A stretch of 64,000 bases of DNA from Azolla caroliniana (taxonomy: Eukaryota; Polypodiophyta). Made by a program: the position numbers and the translations under genes. Below the pieces are notes generated by a model. The model was not told the DNA's origin, did no database searches, and worked only from the letters and a program-made list of their open reading frames with translations. Positions 9,954 to 21,415 of this stretch are shown here, piece by piece. Location of the stretch: assembly GCA_043228905.1 (NCBI GenBank), contig JBHGNT010000004.1, positions 24,056,001 through 24,120,000 on the forward strand. Direction: 5' to 3'. Numbering within the stretch: position 1 is the stretch's first letter; each line of letters opens with the position of its first letter.

Positions 9954-12667
9954 TCTCTTTTTTGAGCTGTGTGCATGTATGGTCGAATGAAGCTCCTCTT
10001 GTTTGTTGCTTGTTTGTTGCTGATTTTGGCATTCATGTGCTCCCTGTAACATATTTTCATGTTCTAGTACTTCTTGTGATGCCCAAGTCCATTCTGGATA
10101 TTTACAACATTGTTTTTTTTTATGTTAGTGTCTATTGAAATGAATGTCATTGATGAGATTCTACCCAAATGCCTACATTTTTGTTTACGATTTGCGGTTA
10201 CCATTACAAATTTACATAAACCCAATTTTAATTTACCTTTCTCCCCCCTATCATCATAACAAATTTAAAAGAATAGAAAATAGTTCGGTTAAAATCAATA
10301 GTCTACAGTTGAAAGAGTTTGTGCATGACGAGCAGAAAAATCAAATTCAATTCAATTGAAGAATAACCAAACAAGGAACTGCAATTTTAATGAGGAAACA
10401 AAACACATCTGTTTGCTAAGATTCCAACTCTTGGTCTCCAAATTGGCAAGAATTGCCATTAAGGTAGTGTTAACCACTTGAAGTTTCAGGGTGATGATGC
10501 ACAAATGACATGCATGTTATTGTGATCATGATGATGATATCTGTGAAGATGTGCAAAACATTAGCTTTTGGCTTACACTGCCAAATCTGCTTTAGCTTTT
10601 CTTGGTTTCAAATATTCAGAAAGCCACATAAAAGCAAGCATACCAGCCCAAAAACCCTCTCAATTGGTCACACCCCTCCTTGTTCCATGGCCCCACTTGT
10701 TATCACTTAAAATTTTTAGGCTCTTTGTACCACAGCTTTCATCCTTCCTCTTGATTAACAAGCATTTGATGGTAGGACGGGCTCTTTCCACTGCTAGCAT
10801 GAACATAGCGGGATTTATGCAGAAATCTCCAATGAAATGTTTCAGAAATATGAGTTTCTACTGTCTAAATTCAATGTCCCAATATGAGTTTATTTCATCG
10901 GCTACAAATATCCCAAATATCCCTGTAACGTGGAATTTTTTGGTATCTGTATTGCTCCCACTGGATTCATCCCAATGGTGTGTGTATTAGCACCTTGAGA
11001 ATTACAGTTTGGTGAGAGGGGCGAATTAGGTTTCATATTTCACTCTTTTTGAGGTTAATGGGGTTATGATTGAAATTTGAGAGGATAGTCAAGTGCAGAT
11101 AGTGGGGTACAAATTAACTTGGTAATGGAGCACACCATTTTCGAATCTAGGAAGAATCCCATTGCTTTCAAGGATCACAGTTTTGTGAGAGTGGTGCGAA
11201 TTAGGTTTATATTTCACTCTTTTTGAGGTTAATGGTGTTATGATTGAAATTTGAGAGGGTAGTCAAGTGCAGATAGTGGGGTACAAATTAACTTTCCATG
11301 TGACTTCTTTTCCTTGTAAGAATGATGGCAACACACTGTCTGCTTTGTAGTCTCTGAAGTGCATTGGAGAGAATATAAATCAACTCCCGCCTGATATTCA
11401 AAACTCCATTTAATGAAGGTTGTGGCATTTTCATGGTTGAATGAGCATTTTGTCATCACAAGAAATAATCCTCAAAACTTCATTACTAAAAATATGATAA
11501 TGGTGAAAGTCTCCACTCAGACATTGATCATTGCGATGGCAAGGATATCCTTCATATCACCACCACCCCCTTATGGGGGTCGAATATATTTTGCTAACCT
11601 AACATGTAAGCCTTGTTAAGGAGATCGTCACTCCTAGAATACATAGGCAGATGTATATACAGGCCTAGGAGTTACGTACTTTCCAGCTTCCAATATGTCA
11701 ATCAAAGTCTAGATAAGTTAAGTAAAAATTCTAGATATGATGATGATGCACGCAAGCTCTCTACTTGGACGTCACAATGTTTCCAACAGCAACATTCATC
11801 CAGAGTCGTCGCAACTTTTAAGGGATCTTTTGGATTCACTTTTATGAATATGAGTAAGATATTATAACATGTCACTCTCATGGTAAACATAAAAGATCAT
11901 CGCCACTTAACATCACATAGTCCCCAACTGCAACTGTCAATTCAGAGTCATAATTTATAATAACAATTGATATAACTTCACAACTACAATTAAGAGGTTC
12001 TTACTCTCTGATAAGAAATTTTAGCAGCACAATGAAAAGAAACTGGTGAATGTTACGATTCATCATAAACCGAACAATCCCTTAAGATATAAATTTGATC
12101 AGCATGATAAACAACTAGAACGTGCTTTATAATAACCTATACAACCATCCTGAATAACACAGAATCAGGCTATACTTCGTCAGCAAACGAGTGAATCACT
12201 CAACAAAAAATTTGACTATTGAAAGCTCAATTTTCGAATACTTGACTTTTTCGAATAGATTAGCCAACTAAAGAAAGAACTTAAAATTGAAAGCCCAAGT
12301 CACGTTGAAAACTCAGATGACCCTGACTACCAGAATCTTATATTAACCCCTGACTTTGTGAAACATGGACCAGGTAAAAGAAAAAAGAATTAAGATGGAA
12401 ACCAAAAAGAAGGGAAAATATGATCCTACATTTGTAATCATAATATCTATGAATCGTTAAATAAAAAAACAATACCCAGATACTCAACAGTACTCCAACT
12501 CCATCTTCTAAAACATGAGATACCATTAATCAGAATAAATAGCTCGTATTGAAAGCTCAGATAATTCCAATTAATGGCCCAGTTCAATGATTCAGCCTAA
12601 GCCGGAAAAAGAAATACAATCCGATATGTAAAATCCCATCAACACCAGACAACATGAATAAAACCAT
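9954..12667. other. Intergenic region between the CYSTM-like gene and RPL39
   Basis: AT-rich. Open frames such as 10568-10990 have no recognisable domain or splice context. Apart from the direct repeat at 10997-11293 nothing stands out. The two flanking genes point towards each other. Confidence 0.6.
10997..11293. repeat. Direct repeat, ~125-bp unit x2 spaced 173 bp
   Basis: Copies near 10997-11121 and 11170-11293 both contain GCGAATTAGGTTT, TTTCACTCTTTTTGAGG and CAAGTGCAGATAGTGGGG, with a few substitutions. Confidence 0.8.
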
Positions 12668-13219
12668 CTACAGACCAAGCTTGGTCCTTCTCCAATGCCT
12701 CCTCTTTGCATTATATCTGATACAGAGAAACAAATTCACAAACTACAATAGAAAATTGAAACATTTACTAGTGTTTTTAGAGCGATAATGTTCGCATAAA
12801 TGTAACAATTTAGAACAAGACGATTGAAATACCTGATAGTGTTATCAGTTCTCATGCGGATCCAGTGTGGAATAGGCCTATTCTGGCGTTGCTTCTTCGC
12901 TAGCTTCTTCTTGATGATGAAGGTCTTGTGAGAAGGCTGCACATAACAAGAAAACAAAGAGAAAGGCATCAACGTCGTGGACGATGACAAATCGAAAACC
13001 GAAATGCGAGCTGGATGATGCAGGAATCTTAAATATAGATATAGAAACCCTAACGAGATGAAGAAATCCTTGCTATAGGTTCAGAAACCGTAACTGCAGA
13101 AACAGAGATTCTGAGACGTATCGACGCATAATGTCGCCTAATTACATTAAGAAATTCCAACAATGTATGGATGGACGGGGGCGGGGAGACAGACAGACAG
13201 ACAGACATCCACTCACCAT
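12668..13219 (-). CDS. RPL39: Ribosomal protein eL39 (60S subunit)
   Basis: Three coding exons on the minus strand. Exon 1, 13219-13217, is just the ATG followed by a perfect donor GTGAGT. Exon 2, 12936-12833, encodes [19 protein letters not shown] and [16 protein letters not shown]. Exon 3, 12716-12668, encodes [16 protein letters not shown] and a stop. The splice joins are in phase and the product is 51 residues, the normal eL39 length. eL39 is a small basic protein lining the peptide exit tunnel of the cytosolic large ribosomal subunit. The usual final residue is Phe; here it is Leu. Both introns are GT-AG. Splitting right after the ATG is common in small ribosomal protein genes. It appears functional. 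Confidence 0.95.
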
Positions 13220-13275
13220 GGTTTCTGCTGCTGAAGCTTCGCTACTCGTACCAGGGAGAAACAGAGAAGACAGAG

Positions 13276-13283
13276 AAACCCTA
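13276..13283. promoter_or_regulatory. Telo-box upstream of RPL39
   Basis: AAACCCTA, about 57 bp upstream of the RPL39 ATG, is the plant telo-box typical of ribosomal protein genes. A second copy lies in intron 1 at 13045-13053. The promoter role is inferred from known plant promoters. Confidence 0.55.
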
Positions 13284-13379
13284 GATAGAACCCACAGAGA
13301 TCAAGACCTTCCGTTTCACATTTGTCCGGACAAAAAGATGATTGGGGCATGGAGTAAGCATATCATGTAACACGCGGAA

Positions 13380-14551
13380 CATCGGTAACCATTCAAAATG
13401 TCGCACACCCCGATAATGAAGACGAAACGATCGAGCAACAAACCAACAAAAAGGAAATTCCGGTCTAACAATGGCAGAGAAGGCATAATATCTGTGTCCC
13501 TGGAAAACGTGGTGTCGGAGCTACTGACGTTACACGTTTAGTATGTGAATATCAATAACACTTGGAAGGCTCCAAGGAAAAGTGTCCCATGCTCAAGAAA
13601 CAACCCAGGGTTTGACGTGACGCAACACAACAGAGTGTGTGAAACGTGGGGCAAACTCTTGGTTGTTGACGTACACGAGAAACTATTCCAAGTGGTGCGA
13701 GAAACGTGGGCTTGCAAGGAATTTATGCCTCGGAATATTCCCAATGACTTGTGGATATGTTTGAATTTTATGTTCCTTGCAAGACAGTTATGTGTTGACG
13801 ATTGAGTACAATGACATTCTGTGCAAATAAATGCAATTGATGATTGTTTGTACTTGTAGACGAGATTATACTTCCATATAGCCCACGTGAAAAGTGCATC
13901 ATGCAAGACTTGAAACATAACCTAATAGTTAAGATAATTGGTTGTGTTCAGTTTTCATCTTGAGTTTCTTCATAAGGATAATAAGTACATGGTGAGGAAA
14001 GTGTCAAACACCCAATCAAACCAGTCTTTCAAGTAATAAACTAACCACTTTGTGTCACTTGTATCGAGTGGTTTGTATCGCTCTCTTCTTTCATTTGGAT
14101 GGATTTTTTAAATCATTTGTCATGGAGTCTTCTAGCGCACACTTACATTAACCAAACAAACATAATGTGGGCTCTAAATGCATGCCCCAAATTAATCTCC
14201 CTAATGGCTTAAAGATAAAGATATTATTCAATAACTGGTTGAGTTCCCTCTCCTTGTACTAGAATTCGAGAAGGTTGTTTGTTATACAACATATTGCTTG
14301 GATGAGAATCAATAAGGTTGTCTTTGAATTTTAGGATAAATTGAAGTGGACTCTCCTTTGGCAACCCTAGACTCGCATATGTGTATAATTGCAAGGAATA
14401 TATGATTAGGCATGGAGATGGAGCTAGGTGCGTGTATTGTAGGAATACATTTGATAATGGAGACAACTAATTCAATTTAGTTTTCTTTCACCTATGACAT
14501 ATGTTCTTCATCTATGCATGATGGTTGGTGTAGTAACATTCATCACAATCA
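13380..14551. other. Intergenic flank of the MULE
   Basis: No supported gene. Overlapping frames at 13538-13918 on both strands show no domain. The stretch is host flank into which the MULE inserted. Confidence 0.55.
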
Positions 14552-14560
14552 ACACTCATG
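14552..14560. repeat. Left target-site duplication of the MULE
   Basis: ACACTCATG here is repeated exactly at 37155-37163, just outside the other terminal inverted repeat. Nine bp is the usual MULE duplication length. Confidence 0.9.
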
Positions 14561-14710
14561 GCTCGTGTCTATTCTACATCAAATCATAAAGAGGGCTGGC
14601 GAGGGAATCGCGGCCACAGACGATGCAGGTCGCTTAAAGGAAGGCGAGTGCGATCTACACCATCAGATTTCGATAAGGAAGAACGCGCGAAAAAAAAAGT
14701 TGTCAGAGGT
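14561..14710 (+). repeat. MULE left terminal inverted repeat
   Basis: Pairs with the reverse complement of 37005-37154. Shared blocks include CGTGTCTATT, CAAATCATAAAGAGGG, GAGGGAATC and ATTTCGATAAGGA. Similarity is roughly 80-85 % by eye. Confidence 0.88.
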
Positions 14711-14802
14711 TGCCCAACTCTGACTGTTGCAAGTCGCCCAACCGTTTTAGGTCACCCAACCCTGACATTTGCAGGTTGCCCAACCGTTGCAGGTCGCCCA
14801 AC
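14711..14802. repeat. MULE subterminal GGTTGGGCGACC repeats, left arm
   Basis: Repeated CGCCCAACC, CACCCAACC and TGCCCAACC units spaced about 18-25 bp. The same motif in both orientations fills 36766-36990 on the right arm and recurs near 33880-34030. Such clusters may bind transposase; that is an inference. Confidence 0.7.
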
Positions 14803-15599
14803 CAAATGTATCATTTCGACCAAAATCTTCAAATAAGCTTGTTCATTACCCTTAAAACTTACAATAACATATCAAACAATCACAAAATCCAACCTTAAAT
14901 TATTCAAAATCGACGATCCTTACCATACTTATGTTAAAACAAATAATCATATTAAAACATAAAAGTTTAAAGTTAAAAAACATAAAACTTAAAACAGAGA
15001 ACGTAAATCCACTTTAAACACCGTAAACCCAAATTAAAGGATGACATACTTGAAACAAGAAACTTAAAACATAAATCAACATATGACATACTCCCAAATG
15101 CACTCATAAATCAACATAAATCCACTTGAAACATTGTAAACCCAAATGCATCGGTCTGCAAAACCACTCAAGCTATGTTTATGGCTCATCTGGAGATGAT
15201 GGCAAGGTGTGACCACAATTCTTGCAACAATCAACATTTGAGTCCCGTGATCTAAAGGTCAAGGCATCGCATCTTCTCTGTTGCACATATTGGGAATCAC
15301 ATCCTAGCTCGACTTGTGCCTCTTTGCATTTTTCCTGTGTGTGCCTTGGAAGTGTTTGGGGAGCTGCTAATAAGATCTTGTGAAATGTTGATTGATGCTC
15401 CCCTTTTTGCACCAATTGCTTGCTTACACCCTATGGATCCACGGTCTTCTTCATTGGTTGGTTTCGGTGCACCTAGGTGATACACTAGCGTCTGACCTAT
15501 TTCTTCAATGGACTCCATACATGCCAAAATTGTTGCACGGTCGAGGGATCATAACCCTTGCCTAAGACATTGAATAGCCCCCTCAATTGTTTGTATTTT

Positions 15600-16321
15600 T
15601 TACTCCCATTCCTCCATTTGTGATGTTATAGGGTTTGTCTCCTCGACTGGTTCTACCTCTGTCTCCACTTCCGCCTCTGTGAAATGGTCATTGCGCATAT
15701 GGGTTGCATGATCTATAAAAGGCAACGACCCACATAGATGTGGCACGTGCCTCTCAATAATCATCTTGATGCCGAGTATATGCTTACATTTACTCGTAGG
15801 GTCTTGGCAATCACAATATGAACATTGGAGTGATACATTATACCATACATTCGGTTTTGTCAAGCTCAATATTTTAAACCAATATCGGGGCTCGTCCACA
15901 ATATGCATTGTCGCGTAGCCTTTCGGCCTCTTTAAAGTCTTGTTGTTTGATCCCTACAATTTGCACGTGGTGCAAATCTACCACTCACACATATTTATTG
16001 GCGTTGCTTGTACCATTCAATGACAGTACCCCAGATGCAAGTGCCAGTTTGACTCTCCCCGATTAAAACATGCACAAGATCGGTAATTGATCGGTTTATC
16101 CTCCCTCTTAAGGCAGTATATTTGATAAACTACCAATGTCTCTCCACAAGATTGGTAGTGTCAACATGTCCGTAGTTGAACATTCTACCAAATTTGGGCC
16201 ATAGTTTCCTCCACACACATGTCAAGCCACACCATCCTCCTTCTATATATTGCCAAACACTTGGCTTGTTTGCATATTCTACCTTTAACTCCTCACATTG
16301 GGCATTGAATGTGGATTCCGT
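15600..16321 (-). pseudogene. MULE transposase, C-terminal half with SWIM zinc finger
   Basis: The minus strand continues the transposase interrupted by element B. From 16321 down it reads FNAQCEELKVEY, WQYIEGGW, WRKLWPKFGR and DTTNLVERHW, then TAG at 16136-16134, with the same frame open again for about 50 codons. A separate frame at 15600-15908 encodes the SWIM finger: CSYCDCQDPTSKCKHILG, matching C-x-C-x(n)-C-x-H. SWIM fingers are standard at the C-terminus of MULE and FAR1-type transposases. Either a frameshift or an unrecognised intron separates the two parts. Confidence 0.85.
16318..16321. repeat. Left target duplication of element B (CCGT)
   Basis: CCGT precedes the 5' LTR and also follows the 3' LTR at 33436-33439. 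With one copy and the element removed, the MULE transposase frame reads straight through. Confidence 0.85.
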
Positions 16322-16704
16322 TGTCGTGAAGATTTTTGGTAATAGTGTGAAAATCCCATAAAACGTACGAAATCGAGTATGAATCACATAATACAATAAT
16401 TGTGAAGATAACATTTTAAATAAATTTAATATCTAAGTACAAAATGATGGAGGTTTCGAATGCACTTTATTACACGAGAAACGGACAACTAAATGTCAAG
16501 ATATGAGGGTATAAAGTTTGTGAAAGGAAAAGAGAAAATTGTGAGATATCCCACATAGGCACGACAAATACGGCTCTCATAATATATAAGGTAGAGCAAA
16601 AGATATTATCTTTGTGTCTATGTGTGGAGCATAAAGAGTTCAAGGTAACTTGAACTAAGAGTGGAGGTGGGCTAGCTACTCGTAAAGGGTTTTGGCCAAC
16701 CAAA

Positions 16705-17030
16705 ACCGGACCGGCGATGGATCCGGTGATCCGGCGGCAATCCGGCATCCGACGAGGCACCGGTAACCGACGGCAACCGGCGACGGCATCCGGCGGTGGC
16801 ACCGGTATCTGGCGCCGGTGAGACGACGACATCCGGCGATGGAGTCGATGATCCGACAACACCAGTATCCCGCGGCAACCGGCGATGGCATCCGGGGTCG
16901 GCACCGGTGAGACGACGACATCTAGCGAGGCATCGGTAACCGACGACATCCGGCAGCGGCACCGGTATCCGGCGCCGGTGAGACGACGACATCCGGCGAG
17001 GCACCGGTAACCGACGGCATCCGGCGACTA
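16705..17030. repeat. CpG-rich CCGG minisatellite in the B 5' LTR
   Basis: Degenerate units of GGCACCGGT, GAGACGACGACATCCGGCG and GGTAACCGACGGC are repeated over about 325 bp, far richer in GC and CpG than the flanks. The matching array in the 3' LTR is 32534-32859. Confidence 0.85.
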
Positions 17031-17074
17031 GATAAATAAATATATAAATATATATACATATATACATATACAAG

Positions 17075-17145
17075 GAGGGCAAGTAAGGATTCGAACCTTG
17101 CACCTCCAAGTTAGGAGTCAATTGGCTTACCATTAAGCCATGCTA
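17075..17145 (-). other. tRNA-like sequence antisense in the B 5' LTR
   Basis: On the minus strand TGGCTTAATGGTA (A-box and D-arm like, stem GGC/GCC) is followed after 31 nt by GTTCGAATCC (perfect B box). The position of T33 and the 17-nt stretch to the T-arm match a real tRNA. TGACTCCTAA resembles the anticodon arm of plant tRNA-Arg, but the anticodon and acceptor stems do not pair, so it is not a working tRNA gene. Confidence 0.65.
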
Positions 17146-17614
17146 ATTAGTTGAATTTATATTTCTATCATTGTACTTTTACATGTAAATTCTTATACAT
17201 GAGAGCTAAAATGAGTGACATGGTTATCATGCACCACATGTAATACATAAGTGCCAAATGGCAAACATGCAATTTATGCATGTCTTGTACCCTCACATGC
17301 ATCATATGCATGAGAGCATCTATAAAAGAAGGAAGGGGGAGGAGAAAAAACACGGTTTTTTTTATGAAATTAAGAAGAAGAAATTCGTTATCAAATTGAT
17401 CGTGTAACTTGTTTCTTAAATATAAAGTTAAAAGTTCAATCAATCTCTCTCAATCGTGTAATCTCAACTTCTCTCTTTCCCAATATATCTTAAGTACTTT
17501 CTCGCTAAAGCTTGCACCAAAGCTTGTACTGACTTTGAATCCTTCCGGTTCAGAACCCCGGCGGTTCCGCCTCACGATCCACGGGTAGTGACGGATCTTC
17601 ACGACATAATAAAG

Positions 17615-17632
17615 TGGTGAACCCGACGTGAA
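17615..17632 (+). other. Primer-binding site of element B (tRNA-Trp)
   Basis: TGGTGAACCCGACGTGAA lies 8 bp after the 5' LTR. It is complementary to the 3' end of plant tRNA-Trp including CCA (TTCACGTCGGGTTCACCA, from known plant tRNA-Trp). The same site is in element C at 24314-24331 and again after the palindrome centre at 26300-26317. Confidence 0.85.
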
Positions 17633-17673
17633 AGAGGCGGTAGGAAGGATCAAGTCGAGATTAATACTTGGTG

Positions 17674-18963
17674 ATGTCGTCTTCAAGCAACCAAGCGGGA
17701 GAGCTCGAAAGGATGATGCTAATCGTCGAGCAAATGATGAGATCTCAGGACAATGACGCGAGCGTGGAGAAGGTTGTCGATCGTGTCATAGAGCTCGAGG
17801 GCCAATTCGATGGAAGGAACGTTACGAAGTTCCTTGATGCATATAGAAGGGAGATGAATCAGAGGGACGTGTCCGAGGCACGTCAAATCGCAAGCTTCGA
17901 GAGAGTTGTCGCCAACAACATCCAAAGACGCATCATCGAGCTTCAAGAAGGTAAGACAACATGGTCTGAGTTCGAGAAAATGATACTAGCGGAGTTCGTG
18001 ACTGAAGACTCAACGAGGATGACTCGACATGCCCTGATGAAGTGGATAGAGAAGAAGAATAAGAAGATGAGCGTCTCGAGGGTGTACGACGAATTCGACC
18101 AGATGTTTAGTCGTCTCCCCAATACGGACCAAGTGTTGCTTGAAGAGGACAAGACTTTGTACTTCTTGAAGGCCGTGGACATAAAGGATAGACGGGAGTT
18201 GGGGACTCTTCTCGAAGATGATACCCAAGCAAATGGGCTCGTAGCGGACTGGATCGCAATGAAGCGGGCATGCAATAGGCTCGACAAGCGTCGCCAATGG
18301 GTTGATGACACCGACTTGACGGGACCGACTACCACGGAGAAAGCAAGACTACCGAAAGTAGCTGAGCCGCCAAGACAAAGTAACGTGGAATAAAAGAAGA
18401 TTGACGACGACATCATTGAAGAGCTAGCGAAGAAGTTCGAGAAGGTCACGCTAGCCAACATGAATCGTCGGGGCCCTAAAGGAAAAGAACCCTTTAGATG
18501 CGTGTGGTGCGATAGCATGGACCACATGAGAAGGGATTGTGCGAGCCTTCGAGAGGCGATTCGACAAAATATCGTATACATAGAGGACAACATGATTTGC
18601 TCAAGCGAGACTAGAAGACCCCTACGGGTGAATTTCGGAAGAGGAGGAATGAAGAAATCTATGGAGGATGCCGATGCGACTCATGTGGATGTGATGCACT
18701 ATGTTGCGTCGGCCGGAATAAGAGTCGGGAAAGACAAGACTGAAGTTGCTAGAGCGGGAGCAAAGTTTTGGACTTCCGTTCTCGAATATGAGAAGAAGGG
18801 AAAAGTCACATCGAACGAGGTAGAGCTTGCGGACCGAAGCGTGCAAAGCATAACCGGGTGGTCGGATCCGGTGGACGACAACACCATACTCGCAGAGGTG
18901 ATGTGCGACAACCACGAGGTGTTCGTCGAAGAAAAGAGAAAGAGAATAGAAGAGCAAGGCCCA
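17674..18963 (+). pseudogene. Gag of element B
   Basis: ATG 17674 opens a frame with a helical capsid-like region (MILAEF, RVYDEFDQMFSRL, LYFLKAVD), followed by a CCHC zinc knuckle RCVWCDSMDHMRRDC near 18497-18541. The frame is cut by TAA at 18391-18393, just before the knuckle, and ends at TAA 18964-18966. Both could be CAA codons changed by C-to-T. Gag would form the particle that packages the element RNA. It cannot now be made full length. Confidence 0.85.
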
Positions 18964-19053
18964 TAAAAAAGACATGAAACAAGGAACGCAAAAAAGAAGG
19001 ACGATGCAGAGACGAGTCGACCTTTACAAACAAAGGAACGAGAATCAAGCTGA

Positions 19054-19872
19054 AAAGGGGAGTCGGGCATACGAGTTGAAGAAACGGTTCGGCCCGTGAA
19101 GGTTGGTGTCGAAGACCCCACTTGGAGGACAAGGACTATACCTACCTATAAGCTAAGGTCGGACATAGAGCAGACGACGGACCTAAAGAAGATTCTCAAA
19201 GAACGAGTTCTTGATAGCCACGTAACTTTGTCCTTGAGGGAATTGCTTGGCATTATGAAGAAGGAGTTCCATGACACGATCGCGGACCTTGTAAAGAGAA
19301 AGAGACAACAATCGGACGAGGAAGAAGAGAAGCCGCAAAAAGCAAAAACGAATGCCATAACGATGGCAAGAGATGAAATTGATGAAGATATGGTGGACAG
19401 CCACTACACTCGACCTCATTGGGCACGACCGACAACGGAGACGCCGGTGAAGATCGGGGAGAAGAAAGAGACCGTGGTAGCCTTGATCGACCACGGCTCG
19501 GAGATCAACCTCATGTCAACCGACTTCTACAAAAAAGGAAGATGGCCAATCAATACAAACCACGGATGGAAGATTCGCGCGGCAACAAAGTCTACGGAGG
19601 ACTTGTACGGAGCTTGTCCCAATATCAAAGTCACGATCGAGGATGTGGAGATGGATCAACACTTCTTCGTACAAGAATCGGCGTCGCATCCTGTCATCCT
19701 AGGGCAACCTTATATCACATCATCTCGGATGGAGACCAAAGTGTTCGATAATGGAGCAGCCTTCGCACAAATAAAGAGTCTTGACAACCAAAGATCGGTC
19801 CAATTCCTAATGGTGCGAGCCAATCATGAAAGGAATCGAGATAGTCTCGGAGGCGAATCCTCAGATTTTTAG
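19054..19872 (+). pseudogene. Aspartic protease region of element B
   Basis: Same frame as gag, after TGA 19051-19053. The active-site loop reads VVALIDHGSEINLMS, with His where retropepsins usually have Ser or Thr, and VILGQPYI gives the second conserved block. It ends with TAG at 19870-19872. It would cleave the gag-pol polyprotein. The DHG variant might be a lineage feature or damage; A and C do not contain this region for comparison. Confidence 0.75.
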
Positions 19873-20141
19873 AGCGGACTATTGAAGCATGGGGCACAAA
19901 TAGTCTGAGCAATCACAAGACCCCACAAGAAAGAAGAGTGTGTGGATTGCAAGGAGAAGCAACATGTGTCACACCTAGTGGCGCATGTAAACTAGTACTA
20001 CCGGACAAGAAGCACAAGCGCCGGATACAAGAATTCGAGAAGATGCTGAAAGAAGAGAACATAATAGAAGAAGGAGAGTTCGTGACTCATATTATGGAAG
20101 AAGCCTAATTTAACGACACCATCGGCGAAATCGAGGACGTC

Positions 20142-21415
20142 GTGGACTTGAGCTATCTTCACAACCAACGCGTGATTTCGGTTAACTCCGTCAACATGTA
20201 CGCTATCATCGATGAATACCGTCATGGCATCTCGATGAAGGAAGCTGACATCAACATGAAATATAAAACGGTGGATAAGAAGATCAATCCAGTTGCGGTT
20301 CCGCTACCGGAAGATAGTTGGCAAAAGATGAAGGAAGTCGCTAACGATCCAAGCTTAAGAGATCCGAAGAAGATAGGTCATGTCTTCACCAAAGAGACGA
20401 AGGGGAAGCTATGAGTTGGAAAGGAGGATTTCCTTCTTCCTGAAGAGGAGCGAATGTTTCGCGATATGCTTGAGAGACATGGGAAGGCTTTCGCATTCTT
20501 CCCACGAGAAATCGGATGCGCTGACCCAAAGGTTATAGAGCAGATGGTGATCTTCACGGTGCCTCATGTGCCTTGGAATTTGAAACCGAAACCGGTTCCG
20601 AGAGCACACCTTCCGAAGCTGATCGAGCTCTTAAAGGAGAAGGTGAGTATGGGAATTCTAGAACCGTCGAATGCTCCTTATTCCAATAGGTGGTTCACGG
20701 TGCCGAAGAAGAATGGATCATTGCGATTCATCCAAGATCTTCAACCCGTCAACAAGGTGACAATTCGAAATGCCGGAATCGGTCCGAGCGTGGACGAATT
20801 TGCCGAAGCGTTTGCGGGCCGGTCTATCTACTCCATTGGCGATCTCTACTCCGGATATGACCAATTCCAATTGGCGATTGACAGTCGGGACATTACAACC
20901 ATGAGGACTCCGATCGGGCTTGTGCGGATGTGTACCTTACCCCAAGGCGCAACGAACTCGGTGGTGTCATGAACACATGTGGCTCATATGGTGAATGCCA
21001 TGAATAAAGTCTTGAAGGATTGCATTCTGGACATCACGATGCCATTCTTGGATGATATTCCGATAAAAGGATGTTCGGATGAGGAGAAAGATGAATCGAA
21101 AGATAAGGAAGGTTGTAGAAAGTTCGTTGTGGATCATATGAAAGATTGCGAGAAGGTGCTTCAAAGGCTCGAAGATGCAAATTTGACATTTTCGGGAGAA
21201 AAATCCGCATTCGGGCAACCGGAGATCTTGGTGGTAGGTCACTTGTGTGGAGCATACGGCCGGAAGCCCTCGCCATCCAAAGTGAACGCAATCCAAGACA
21301 TGAAAGAAGAATGCGAAAACCAAACGGAGGTTCGAAGGTTCCTTGGAGCGTGCACGTTTTATCATATATGGATTCCTCACTACGCTCATGTCGCCGAACC
21401 ATTATATGGACTACT
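20142..21415 (+). pseudogene. Reverse transcriptase of element B, N-terminal and palm
   Basis: One frame in three pieces broken by TGA at 20412-20414 and 20970-20972. Blocks: RWFTVPKKNGSLRFIQDLQP, YSIGDLYSGYDQF (catalytic Asp), LPQGATNSV, and MPFLDDIPIKG (catalytic DD). The frame is a different one from gag-protease, so a frameshift lies between 19873 and 20141. It continues to EPLYGLL, where transposon D was inserted at 21415/21416. Beyond D, at 30115, the frame resumes exactly. Confidence 0.88.

Larger units (their letters stand above)
16322..17606 (+). mobile_element. 5' LTR of element B
   Basis: Begins TGTCGTGAAGAT and ends ATCTTCACGACA, a perfect 12-bp terminal inverted repeat. TATAAAAG at 17321-17328 is the likely promoter. 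It contains a CpG-rich CCGGCG minisatellite (16705-17030) and an antisense tRNA-like sequence (17075-17145). Open frames across it are Arg/Pro-rich products of the minisatellite and are not genes. Confidence 0.93.

Noticed and set aside
10568-10990. 140-codon frame between the CYSTM-like gene and RPL39
   Set aside because: No recognisable domain, no promoter or splice context; composition is like the surrounding intergenic DNA.
13538-13918. Overlapping frames on both strands
   Set aside because: Open on both strands by chance, no family recognised and no supporting signals.
16470-17133. Long Arg/Pro-rich minus-strand open frames, duplicated at 32299-32962
   Set aside because: They are translations of the CpG-rich LTR minisatellite, identical in both LTRs, with no domain.
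17075-17145. A genuine tRNA gene in the LTR
   Set aside because: Anticodon and acceptor stems do not pair, so only promoter-like boxes and spacing are retained.
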